Source: Phenylobacterium sp.
GTDB lineage: Bacteria; Pseudomonadota; Alphaproteobacteria; Caulobacterales; Caulobacteraceae
NCBI RefSeq assembly: GCF_030693625.1
Contig: NZ_JAUYAF010000020.1
Span: forward strand, 39,094 to 103,093
DNA: 64,000 nucleotides
Reading direction: 5' to 3'
Below are positions 8,631 to 15,928 of the stretch, one piece after another; within the stretch, counting starts at the first letter, position 1; each line of letters begins with the position of its first letter. Below the pieces are notes generated by a model. The model had not been told where the DNA came from. It did no database searches and was given only the letters and a program-made list of their open reading frames with translations. Made by a program: the position numbers and the translations under genes.

Positions 8631-9401
8631 ATGATCCGCCTTCTCGTCATCATCGCCGTGGTGGGCTTTCTCACCTGCATCGTCACCCTGGGCGGCGCCG
8701 TGGCCCTCGGCGGCCGCGACATCGCCGCCCAGGGCTGGGACCGCTGGAGCTGGTCGGACCGTGACTGGGACATCGGCTGGGATGAACACGGCAAGCGCCA
8801 CGGCAGTTGGCGCAACCACCACAAGGACGATCCCGAATGGGCGTCCGTCACCCGGGAGCTGGCCTGGGACGGGGGGACCGCCCTGATCCTGGACGTGCCC
8901 GCCGAGGTCACCTTCACCCAAGGCGGCGAAGGCCCCGGCAAGCTGACGGTCACCGGACCCAAGCGCTCCCTCGACACCCTGACCCTTGCGGCCGGCCGGC
9001 TCAGTGACCGCGTCAGTCACACAGGCGCGCGTCTGAAAGTCGTCATGACCGCCCCCAAGGTCACCCGCTTCGAGCTGAAGGGCGTCGATCGCCTCAATAT
9101 CGAGGCCTATGACCAGGACAGCCTGGAGATCAGCACCACCGGCATGGCCAAGGTCACGGGCCAGGGCAAGACCAAGGCCCTGACCCTCAACATGACCGGC
9201 GCCGGCGAGGCTGATCTTGGCGGCCTCGACGCCGAGACCGTGGAGGTGGACATCTCGGGCGCGGCCGAAGCCACGGTGGCGCCCCGCACCAGCGCGAGGC
9301 TGGACATCTCAGGCTCGGGGGAGGTCGATCTGAAGACCCGCCCCGTGAAGCTGGAAAAGAACATCTCCGGCTCAGGCGAGGTGCACGAGCTGGAATCCTA
9401 G
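8631..9401 (+). CDS. DUF2807 (GIN domain) putative secreted/adhesin-like protein
   Basis: 256 aa with one N-terminal hydrophobic segment (residues 2-24) and a C-terminal beta-helical domain rich in repeated G-[TSA]-G turns (STTGMAKVTGQGK, MTGAGEADLGG, DISGAAEATV, DISGSGEVDL, NISGSGEVHEL). This is the DUF2807 (GIN) pattern, predicted exported. It is the last gene of the PadR operon, 11 nt after DUF1700. A strong terminator follows at 9461. Confidence 0.8.
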   Translation: MIRLLVIIAVVGFLTCIVTLGGAVALGGRDIAAQGWDRWSWSDRDWDIGWDEHGKRHGSWRNHHKDDPEWASVTRELAWDGGTALILDVPAEVTFTQGGEGPGKLTVTGPKRSLDTLTLAAGRLSDRVSHTGARLKVVMTAPKVTRFELKGVDRLNIEAYDQDSLEISTTGMAKVTGQGKTKALTLNMTGAGEADLGGLDAETVEVDISGAAEATVAPRTSARLDISGSGEVDLKTRPVKLEKNISGSGEVHELES

Positions 9402-9460
9402 AAATCCGCGCAAGCGGAGCGGCCGACGGTTCTTCCCCAAAAAGACAACCGGCCTGACTG

Positions 9461-9495
9461 GCCCAGGGCGCTCCCCCGCCCTGGGCTCTTTCTTG
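9461..9495 (+). terminator. Intrinsic terminator of the PadR operon
   Basis: Perfect 10-bp stem GCCCAGGGCG / CGCCCTGGGC (9461-9470 and 9477-9486) with a 6-nt loop, followed by TCTTTCTTG. Confidence 0.8.
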
Positions 9496-9529
9496 TGGTC
9501 CCGCCCGGTCGCCTGCCGGCCGCTGCGCC

Positions 9530-10714
9530 TTAGAAGGCGTTCTCGCCGGTGATGGCCCGGCCCAGGATCAGGGCGTGGACGTCGTGAGCGCCTTCATAGG
9601 TGTTGACGGTCTCCAGGTTCGCCGCGTGACGCATCACATGGTACTCGCCGGAAATCCCGTTGCCGCCGTGGATGTCGCGGGCCTCGCGGGCGATGGCCAG
9701 CGCCTTGCCGCAGTTGTTGCGCTTCATCAGGCTGATGGCTTCCGGCACCCAGGCGCCCTGGTCCAGCAGGCGGCCCAGCGCCAGGGAGCCCTCGAAGCCG
9801 AGCGCGATCTCGGTCTGCATGTCGGCCAGCTTCTTCTGCACCAGTTGACGGGCGGCCAGCGGTTTGCCGAACACGCTGCGGGTCTTGGTGTAGTCGCGGC
9901 TGGCGTGCAGGCAGAATTCCGCCGCGCCCATGGCCCCCCAGGAAATGCCGTAGCGGGCCTTGTTCAGGCAGGAGAACGGGCCCCGCAGGCCAGAGACATT
10001 GGGCAGCATCTGGTCTTCCGGCACGAAGACGTCGGCGAGTGCGATCTCGCCGGTGATGGAGGCGCGCAGGGACAGCTTGTTCTGGATCTTCGGCGTCTCG
10101 AAACCCTCCGAGCCCCGGTCCACCAGGAAGCCGCGGATCACCCCGTCCAGCTTGGCCCAGACCAGGGCGACGTCGCAGATCGGCGAGTTGCTGATCCACA
10201 TCTTGGAGCCGTTCAAGGTGTAGCCGCCGGGCGCCTTGCGGGCCACGGTGCGCATGGAGGCGGGGTCGGACCCGCCGTCGGCCTCGGTCAGGCCGAAACA
10301 GCCGATGATCTCACCCTTGGCCATGCCGGGCAGGTACTTGCGCTTCTGCTCTTCTGATCCGAAGGCGTAGATCGGGTACATCACCAGGGACGACTGGACG
10401 CTCATGGCCGAACGGTAGCCGGAGTCGATCGCCTCGATCTCGCGGGCGATCAGACCGTAGGCCACGTGGTTGACGCCGGCGCCGCCGTACTCCTCCGGCA
10501 GCGTGGGGCCAAGGAAACCCAGGGCGCCCATCTCGGTCATGATCTCGCGGTCGAACCGCTCCTCGGCATAGGCAGAGACCACCCGGGGCAGCAGCTTCTC
10601 GCGGGCATAGGACCGGGCCGCGTCCCAGACCATGGTCTCCTCCTCGGAGAGCCGGGACTTCATGTCCAGGGGATCTTCCCAGTCGAAGGTCTTGGCGGCG
10701 CTGTCCTGAGCCAT
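9530..10714 (-). CDS. gcdH: Glutaryl-CoA dehydrogenase
   Basis: 394 aa acyl-CoA dehydrogenase. The start ([17 protein letters not shown]), the [15 protein letters not shown] region, [16 protein letters not shown] flavin motif, [16 protein letters not shown] segment and [20 protein letters not shown] with the catalytic Glu are characteristic of glutaryl-CoA dehydrogenase. Reaction: oxidative decarboxylation of glutaryl-CoA to crotonyl-CoA in lysine/tryptophan degradation, electrons to ETF. It lies 42 bp downstream of an enoyl-CoA hydratase gene on the same strand, which fits crotonyl-CoA processing. Confidence 0.92.
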   Translation of the reverse strand: MAQDSAAKTFDWEDPLDMKSRLSEEETMVWDAARSYAREKLLPRVVSAYAEERFDREIMTEMGALGFLGPTLPEEYGGAGVNHVAYGLIAREIEAIDSGYRSAMSVQSSLVMYPIYAFGSEEQKRKYLPGMAKGEIIGCFGLTEADGGSDPASMRTVARKAPGGYTLNGSKMWISNSPICDVALVWAKLDGVIRGFLVDRGSEGFETPKIQNKLSLRASITGEIALADVFVPEDQMLPNVSGLRGPFSCLNKARYGISWGAMGAAEFCLHASRDYTKTRSVFGKPLAARQLVQKKLADMQTEIALGFEGSLALGRLLDQGAWVPEAISLMKRNNCGKALAIAREARDIHGGNGISGEYHVMRHAANLETVNTYEGAHDVHALILGRAITGENAF

Positions 10715-10756
10715 GGTTTTTTCCTGCGCTAAAACTGCAGGCCTTATGACGCCAAG

Positions 10757-11548
10757 TCAGGTCCCTGTGTAGACGCCTTTGCGCTTCTCCAGGAACGAGG
10801 CGCGAGACTCCTTCACGTCATTGGTGGCCCGACGGGCGAAGGAGAGGCCGACGGATTCGTATTTCAGGGCGGTGTCGAGGTCGCTTTCGAAGTTGGTCTG
10901 CAGCACCTTCTTGGCGGTGCGCACCGCCAGCGGCGGCCAGCGGGTGATCTCCTCGGCATAGGCCAGGGCCGCGTCGAGAAGCTGGTCGTGGGCCACCAGG
11001 CGATTGAGCAGGCCCAGGGACTTCGCCTCGTCGGCCAGGACCATGCGGCTGGTCAGGATCAGATCGGCGGCGTCAGCATAGCCGACGATGCGCGGCAGCA
11101 GCCAGCTCATCCCTGAGTCGGGCGACAGGCTGCGCTCGACGAAGGTGGTCTTGAAGCGGGCGTGCTCGGAGCCGATGCGGACGTCGCAGCCGAGCGCCGC
11201 ACTCATGCCGGCGCCCGCGCAGACCCCATTGATGGCGCCGATCAGCGGCTTGTCGAAGTCGTGGAACAGCCTCGCCCACCGCCCCACCCAGCTCATCTCG
11301 TCAAGCCGTGCGTTCTGGCTTGTCTCAGGGGGAGGCGCCTGGCCGGTCAGGTCGGCCCCGGAACAGAAGCCCCGCCCGGCCCCGGTGAGAATCACCGCGC
11401 GGATATTGTCGTCCTCGCGCGCCAGGGCGAAGGCGGCGTGGACGTCGGCGCGCAGTTCGCCACTTATGGCGTTCAGCTTTTCCGGGCGATTCAGGGTGAT
11501 GATGCCGGCGTGGCCGCGGGTCTCATACTCGATCGTCTGCCAGGTCAT
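10757..11548 (-). CDS. Enoyl-CoA hydratase/isomerase family protein
   Basis: 263 aa from the ATG at 11548, with GGGGAGA upstream. Crotonase motifs are clear: ITLNRPEKLNAI, TGAGRGFCSGADLTG (oxyanion hole) and GVCAGAGMSAALGCDVRIG followed by SLSPDSGMSWLLPRIVG. The second Glu of classical hydratases falls in ERSLSPDSG as Asp, as in PaaG/PaaB-like isomerases, so either hydration of crotonyl-CoA or an isomerisation is possible. It probably forms an operon with gcdH. Confidence 0.82.
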   Translation of the reverse strand: MTWQTIEYETRGHAGIITLNRPEKLNAISGELRADVHAAFALAREDDNIRAVILTGAGRGFCSGADLTGQAPPPETSQNARLDEMSWVGRWARLFHDFDKPLIGAINGVCAGAGMSAALGCDVRIGSEHARFKTTFVERSLSPDSGMSWLLPRIVGYADAADLILTSRMVLADEAKSLGLLNRLVAHDQLLDAALAYAEEITRWPPLAVRTAKKVLQTNFESDLDTALKYESVGLSFARRATNDVKESRASFLEKRKGVYTGT

Positions 11549-11746
11549 CCGCGTCTCCCCTTTTATCGCGACCCTCACGTTCCTTGCGCGGGGAGGCAAG
11601 GGCGATCTGAAACAGAGGTGTCGACCGTACGACAGTCCGCCCACTCGCGCTCCGCGCGAATCATGTGAGTCTGTGTGCAGAACGTCGCAACCTTCCGCGA
11701 CGGTCGGTCGTTCCCGTGTCAGGCGTTCAAGACCAAGGGACCACCC

Positions 11747-11947
11747 ATGTCGCTTACCCGTACCGAGTCCAACCCGTTCGACCTGGTCCGGCCCTTCGTG
11801 GTGCTGGCCGTGTTCGCATTCTTCGTCGGCTTTGCGATCTACATGGTCGCGGGCGCGGGCAGCGTCGCCACCGCCTATTCCCGAACCCACGCCGCGGCGC
11901 CGATTTCCTTGGACTCTGTCGACTGGGACAGCCGCAAGGCCATCTAG
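11747..11947 (+). CDS. Small single-pass membrane protein
   Basis: 66 aa: a short polar start (MSLTRTESNPFDLVRP), one strong transmembrane helix (FVVLAVFAFFVGFAIYMVAGAG) and a polar tail. I do not recognise a family. The ATG at 11747 is the most credible start; a GTG/TTG extension upstream has no hydrophobic or conserved character. Convergent with cysQ, 7 bp between stops. Confidence 0.6.
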   Translation: MSLTRTESNPFDLVRPFVVLAVFAFFVGFAIYMVAGAGSVATAYSRTHAAAPISLDSVDWDSRKAI

Positions 11948-11954
11948 CGCGGCC

Positions 11955-12725
11955 TTACTTGCCCCGCGCCACGAACCAGCCGTTGCGGAATTTCTCGTCG
12001 GCCTTGCCGTAGACGAAGGTCTCGCCTTCCGGCGTCAGCACGCTTCCCCCCGCCGCTTCCAGCACGGCGTGGCCGGCGGCGATGTCCCACTCCATCGTCG
12101 GGCCATGGCGCGGATAGACATCAGCCGAGCCTTCCGCCAGACGGCAGAACTTGATGGAGGAATCCATCGCGCTGGGGGTGTCGAAGCCGTACTTGTCGGC
12201 CAGGGCCTTGATCGTCTCTTCCTTCATGGTGTGACTGACCAGGGCGACGGCCTTGCCCTGAGGCCAGGCCCGGGCCTGGACCGGCCTGCCCGCCTCGCCC
12301 ACCACGCGCTTCATCGTCTGGCCGGCCTGAGTGTACCAGGTCTCGCCCGAGGCCGGGGCGCAGACGGCTCCGGCCACGGGACGACGATGTTCGATCAGGG
12401 CGATATTGACCGTGAAGTTGGGGTCGCCGCGCACGAAGGCCTTGGTGCCGTCCACCGGATCCACCAGGAAGAAGCGCTCGCCCACGGCGTCGGGGGTCCC
12501 GAACTCGCTGGCGTCCTCCTCGGAGATCACGTGGACCCCCGGGAAGTGGGTCTCAAGCCGCTGCAGGATCAGGGCCTCGCCGCGCCGGTCGGCCTCGGTG
12601 ACCGGGCTCTCGTCGGCCTTGGAGAAGACCTCAAGGCCTGACTTCCAAAGCGGCAGGACCAGGCGGCCGGCCTCTTCGACGATGTCGGCCAGCAGGGCGC
12701 CGACATCGGTGTTGAAACTGCTCAT
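11955..12725 (-). CDS. cysQ: 3'(2'),5'-bisphosphate nucleotidase CysQ
   Basis: 256 aa inositol monophosphatase fold. Metal motifs: SPVTEADRRGE, ISEEDASE (Glu-Glu-Asp), DPVDGTKAFVRG and the late MEWDIAAGHAVLEAAGG. FVRGDPNFTVNIAL is typical of CysQ rather than SuhB. Role: removes 3'-phosphoadenosine 5'-phosphate formed during sulfate assimilation. Its ATG overlaps the stop of the DUF3553 gene upstream (ATGA), so the two are coupled. Confidence 0.85.
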   Translation of the reverse strand: MSSFNTDVGALLADIVEEAGRLVLPLWKSGLEVFSKADESPVTEADRRGEALILQRLETHFPGVHVISEEDASEFGTPDAVGERFFLVDPVDGTKAFVRGDPNFTVNIALIEHRRPVAGAVCAPASGETWYTQAGQTMKRVVGEAGRPVQARAWPQGKAVALVSHTMKEETIKALADKYGFDTPSAMDSSIKFCRLAEGSADVYPRHGPTMEWDIAAGHAVLEAAGGSVLTPEGETFVYGKADEKFRNGWFVARGK

Positions 12726-12922
12726 CGCCTGACGCTCCGGGGGTCATCGCTCACAAAGGTCAGGGGCACGATCGCAGTGTCGATCACCTGCTTGCCCGCT
12801 TCCTGGAAATTCACCGTCACCTTGCGCCCCGCCACCGACTGCACCTGACCCGGCCCCCAGTCGTCCCGGCCTGGATGGCGCACGATGACGCCGGGCTGGA
12901 GGAAGGGATCGGAACCGCTCAT
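12722..12922 (-). CDS. DUF3553 small protein
   Basis: 66 aa: FLQPGVIVRHPGRDDWGPGQV, then KVTVNFQEAGKQVI. This is the DUF3553 pattern, a short beta-barrel-like domain also found appended to UvrD-type helicases. ATG at 12922 is chosen over an upstream TTG. It is divergent from chpT, and a DUF3553 gene is, as I recall, a common neighbour of chpT/cysQ in Caulobacterales. Confidence 0.75.
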   Translation of the reverse strand: MSGSDPFLQPGVIVRHPGRDDWGPGQVQSVAGRKVTVNFQEAGKQVIDTAIVPLTFVSDDPRSVRR

Positions 12923-12988
12923 GAGGCGGTTACCTATCCGCCTGCCCCGCTTTGCCAAAGCGCCAAATCAGGCCAAGTTCGAGGCCTC

Positions 12989-13672
12989 ATGTCAGACATC
13001 GACCAGAACGCCCCCGCCGAACCCTCCGGGGAGCTCCCCCCGGCGCCGCGCACCGCCGAGGTCGCCGCATATCTGGCGGCGCGGATGTGTCACGACTTCA
13101 TCAGCCCCGCGAGCGCCATCGTCTCGGGCCTCGACCTGCTGGATGATCCCAGCGCCCAGGACATGCGCGAAGACGCCATGAACCTGATCGCCGGCAGCGC
13201 GCGCAAACTGGCCGACCTGCTGTCCTTCACCCGGGTCGCCTTCGGCGCGTCGGCGACGGCAGAGATGTTCGACGCCCGCGAACTGGCCAAGCTGGCCCAG
13301 GGTGTCTTCGCCCATATGCGCGCCGAAATGGACTGGCAGGTGGAGCCTGCCTCACTGAACAAACCGGCGGCGCGGGCCATTCTCAACCTGGCCCAGATGG
13401 CCGGCGCGGCCCTGCCCACCGGCGGCGTCGCCAAGATCCGCGCGGTGGTGGAGGGCGCCACCGTGGTGCTCGCGGTGGAGGCCATCGGTCCCCGCGCCCG
13501 CCTGCGCTCCGAGGTCCTGGCCGGTCTGCGCGGCGAGGCCATGGGGGAGGGACTGCACGGCCACTGGGTCCAGGCCTATTACGTCCACCTGTTCCTGACC
13601 GACGCGGGCGGCCGAATCTTCGCCGACGTCACTGAAGAGCAGGTCACCTTCGCGGCCAGCATTCCGGCCTGA
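12989..13672 (+). CDS. chpT: Histidine phosphotransferase ChpT
   Basis: 227 aa from the ATG at 12989 (GAGG at 12981-12984). The segment ARMCHDFISPASAIVSG with the phospho-accepting His, DPSAQDMREDAMNLI and ARKLADLLSFTRVAFGAS are nearly as in Caulobacter ChpT; the C-terminal half is the degenerate ATPase-like domain (GPRARLRSEVLAGLRGE). Known role: relays phosphate from the hybrid kinase CckA to CtrA and CpdR, controlling the cell cycle. Followed by CheY- and CheR-like genes, the same order I recall in C. crescentus. Confidence 0.93.
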   Translation: MSDIDQNAPAEPSGELPPAPRTAEVAAYLAARMCHDFISPASAIVSGLDLLDDPSAQDMREDAMNLIAGSARKLADLLSFTRVAFGASATAEMFDARELAKLAQGVFAHMRAEMDWQVEPASLNKPAARAILNLAQMAGAALPTGGVAKIRAVVEGATVVLAVEAIGPRARLRSEVLAGLRGEAMGEGLHGHWVQAYYVHLFLTDAGGRIFADVTEEQVTFAASIPA

Positions 13673-13725
13673 GCGGCCGTCACATCGGCCTGCGACCTAG
13701 CCGCGCGAAATGTGAATTCCGGGCG

Positions 13726-13746
13726 GGTTAATACGGCTCCTTAACC
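13726..13746. promoter_or_regulatory. GGTTAA-N9-TTAACC inverted repeat before the CheY gene
   Basis: A perfect 6-bp inverted repeat 41 bp upstream of the CheY-like start. It resembles CtrA sites (TTAA-N7-TTAA) but the spacer is 9, not 7, so CtrA binding is only a possibility. Confidence 0.35.
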
Positions 13747-13786
13747 AACCGCGCGCGAGAAGACGGTTGAAGGGTGGAGTATCCCG

Positions 13787-14152
13787 TTGAAGACCTGCCT
13801 CGTCGTTGACGACAGCCGGGTGATCCGCAAGGTCGCCCGACGGATTCTGGAGGACATCGGCTTCGAGATCGCCGAGGCGTCCGACGGGATGGAGGCGCTT
13901 GCCTGGTGCCGGGCGGCCATGCCTGATGCGGTGCTGCTGGACTGGAACATGCCGGTGATGACGGGGATCGAGTTCCTGCGCCACCTGCGGCAGGAGCCGG
14001 GCGGCGACAGGCCCACCGTGGTGTTCTGCACCGTCGAGAATGACATCGAACGCATCCGCGAGGCGCTCGACTGCGGCGCCAACGAGTACATCATGAAGCC
14101 CTTCGACGGCGACATCATCGCCTCGAAGTTCGCCGAGGCCGGACTGGCATGA
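13787..14152 (+). CDS. CheY-like single-domain response regulator
   Basis: 121 aa from a TTG start with GGAG at 13775-13778. Receiver residues: acidic VVDDSR, phospho-Asp in LLDWNMPVMTG, Thr in FCTVEN and Lys in YIMKPFDG. No output domain. Matches the CheY-like protein encoded next to chpT in Caulobacter. It overlaps cheR by ATGA, so the pair is coupled. Confidence 0.88.
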   Translation: MKTCLVVDDSRVIRKVARRILEDIGFEIAEASDGMEALAWCRAAMPDAVLLDWNMPVMTGIEFLRHLRQEPGGDRPTVVFCTVENDIERIREALDCGANEYIMKPFDGDIIASKFAEAGLA

Positions 14153-14976
14153 GGTCCGAGGACATCGATCTGGTGGTCCAGCTCTGCGCGGCCCGTGCCG
14201 GGCTCTTCGTCGACCCGCACAAGACCTACCTGCTGGAGAGCCGCCTGGGCCCGGTGGCGCGGCGTGAGAACTTCGGCTCCATCGACGAGATGATCGCCAC
14301 CCTGCGCACCAAGCGTGAGGACCGGCTGGCCTGGGCGATCGTCGAGTGCATGGCCTCCAGCGAGACCGCCTTCTTCCGCGACCGCGCGCCCTTCGCCCTG
14401 TTCCGGGACGAAATCCTGCCCACCCTCGCGCGGCTGCGCGACGGCGAGCCGATCCGCATCTGGAGCGCGGCCTGCGGTTCGGGCCAGGAAGTCTATTCCC
14501 TCGCCATGACCATCGAGGATCAGCGGGCGCTGATTCCGGGCGCCAAGCTGGAGCTGTTCGCCTCGGACCTCTCCGAGCGCGCCCTGGAAAAGGCCCAGAG
14601 CGGCCTCTACACCCAGTTCGAGATCCAGCGCGGCCTGCCGATCCGCCAGCTGGTGCGCCACTTCGAGAAGGCCGACGAAATGTGGGCGCTCGCCCCGCGG
14701 ATCCGTCAGATGGTCCGCTGGCGGCGCATCAACCTGGTGGCCGACCTCTCGGCGGCCGGCCGCTTCGACGTGATCTTCTGCCGATATGTGCTGAACGGCA
14801 TGGTGGAGCCGATGCGGGCCCGCCTGCTGGAGAACCTGGCCCGGGCTCTGAGCCCCGACGGCTTCCTGTTCCTGGGCCTGGGGGAGACCGCCACCGGCCT
14901 TTCGGAGGCCTTCCAGCCCGTCAGCGGGCGACCCGGGCTCTACGCCCGCAATCCTTCCTTTCGCGCCGTCGCCTGA
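14149..14976 (+). CDS. CheR-type protein-glutamate methyltransferase
   Basis: 275 aa. N-terminal CheR helical domain (residues 1-75), then SSETAFFRDRAPF, the SAM motif WSAACGSGQEVYSLAM, ASDLSERALEKAQSGLY and DVIFCRYVLNGM. Canonical CheR has GEEPYSIAM and FCRNVLIYF, so two conserved blocks are altered while SAM binding looks preserved. Family role: methylates chemoreceptor glutamates. No receptor or CheA gene is nearby, so the target is open. Confidence 0.82.
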   Translation: MRSEDIDLVVQLCAARAGLFVDPHKTYLLESRLGPVARRENFGSIDEMIATLRTKREDRLAWAIVECMASSETAFFRDRAPFALFRDEILPTLARLRDGEPIRIWSAACGSGQEVYSLAMTIEDQRALIPGAKLELFASDLSERALEKAQSGLYTQFEIQRGLPIRQLVRHFEKADEMWALAPRIRQMVRWRRINLVADLSAAGRFDVIFCRYVLNGMVEPMRARLLENLARALSPDGFLFLGLGETATGLSEAFQPVSGRPGLYARNPSFRAVA

Positions 14977-15027
14977 CAGGCGGAGCCACACCCCCTAGAC
15001 TACCCCCATCACTCGGGGAATTTTTCG

Positions 15028-15654
15028 ATGTCCAAGCGCCTGTTGTCCGCGACCGCCGCGATCCTGGCCGCCACCCTGGCGCTGGCCAGCTGCAACAAGC
15101 CCACCCAGGAGCCGTCCGCGCCGGTCTCTCCGGGACAGCCGACACCGCCTGTCGCGCCGCCGGGACACGTGGCGACACCGGCTCCTGCCGCCCGCCTGAC
15201 TGGCTTCTTCCATCAGCCAGGCCTCAACCTGTTCGGCTATTATTTCCCCAAGGCGCCCGTCCAGTTCGGAAATTTCAAGCTCCGCCAGCTGCATCTGGGC
15301 TCGCCCGAGGAGTTCGCCAGCTACGAAAAGGGCCAGAGGATCTCGCCCAACTACGCTCCGGTGATGCTGGAGTTCGACGACGTGACCAGCCCCCAGCGGG
15401 AGAACGAGCTGGGCCAGCCCTATCACGAGGTCAGCCGGCGGGTTCTGCCCACGGCCTACAGAATCACGTCCGAGCAGCTGAGCTTCCACGGCCGGGACGA
15501 TGTGCTGGGAGAGGTCAGCTTCGACGGTCGGATCGACGCCAAGGCCCTGGAGCGGGTCCAGGCCGGCGGGGCTGAGGAGACCGTGCTGGACGGAGCGCTC
15601 GCGGCCATGGGCCAGAAGCTCAACCGGGCGTTCGTCTGGTTCGGCGGCGACTGA
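15028..15654 (+). CDS. Predicted lipoprotein, unknown function
   Basis: 208 aa with a lipoprotein signal (LALASC, Cys23), a Pro-rich linker (residues 28-55) and a globular domain of about 150 residues with no motif I recognise (GFFHQPGLNLFGYYFP, MLEFDDVTSP, AYRITSEQLSFHG). Follows cheR after 51 bp, possibly with its own promoter. Probably an outer-membrane or periplasmic lipoprotein. Confidence 0.65.
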   Translation: MSKRLLSATAAILAATLALASCNKPTQEPSAPVSPGQPTPPVAPPGHVATPAPAARLTGFFHQPGLNLFGYYFPKAPVQFGNFKLRQLHLGSPEEFASYEKGQRISPNYAPVMLEFDDVTSPQRENELGQPYHEVSRRVLPTAYRITSEQLSFHGRDDVLGEVSFDGRIDAKALERVQAGGAEETVLDGALAAMGQKLNRAFVWFGGD

Positions 15655-15673
15655 CCCCTTCGCCCACGAAAAA

Positions 15674-15698
15674 TCCCGCCGCAGAAACTGCGGCGGGA
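15674..15698 (-). terminator. Hairpin terminator between converging genes
   Basis: Perfect 11-bp stem TCCCGCCGCAG / CTGCGGCGGGA (15674-15684 and 15688-15698) with an AAA loop. On the minus strand it is followed by TTTTTCGTGG, so it best terminates the entericidin-like gene; it may also stop the lipoprotein transcript on the plus strand. Confidence 0.75.
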
Positions 15699-15726
15699 CG
15701 TTCGGCCCGAGTGAGGCTTGTAGGTC

Positions 15727-15864
15727 TTAGTTCTTTGCGTCTTCGGCGGTGTTGGTCACAGCCGAACCGGCGGCGGACACGTCCTGGCCAGCACCCGACA
15801 GGGTGTTGCAGGCGGAAATGGCGAAGGTGGCGGCCACGACGGCCAGTAGAGCGAGCTTACGCAT
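15727..15864 (-). CDS. Entericidin-like small lipoprotein (EcnA/EcnB family)
   Basis: 45 aa: MRKLALLAVVAATF, lipobox ISAC, then NTLSGAGQDVSAAGSAVTNTAEDAKN. The CNTxxGxGxDxxxAG pattern right after the lipid Cys is the entericidin signature. Family members are tiny membrane lipoproteins; E. coli EcnB is stress-sigma dependent. ATG at 15864 has GGGGAGA upstream. An exact GGAAC-N16-CGTT motif lies at 15928-15904, inside the end of phyK, so EcfG control is likely. A terminator follows. Confidence 0.85.
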   Translation of the reverse strand: MRKLALLAVVAATFAISACNTLSGAGQDVSAAGSAVTNTAEDAKN

Positions 15865-15903
15865 ATGGGTGTCTCCCCGGGGATGTTGAACTTGCGGGAG
15901 ACG

Positions 15904-15928
15904 AACGGTCAGGCTGCAGCCTGGTTCC
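15904..15928 (-). promoter_or_regulatory. EcfG-type promoter for the entericidin-like gene
   Basis: Minus strand GGAAC (15928-15924), 16-nt spacer, CGTT (15907-15904). The -10 is 40 nt before the ATG at 15864. The site lies within the last codons of phyK. Exact match to the remembered GSR consensus GGAAC-N16/17-CGTT. Confidence 0.8.

Noticed and set aside
13726-13746. CtrA box before the CheY-like gene.
   Set aside because: Spacing is N9, while CtrA needs TTAA-N7-TTAA. Kept only as an inverted repeat.
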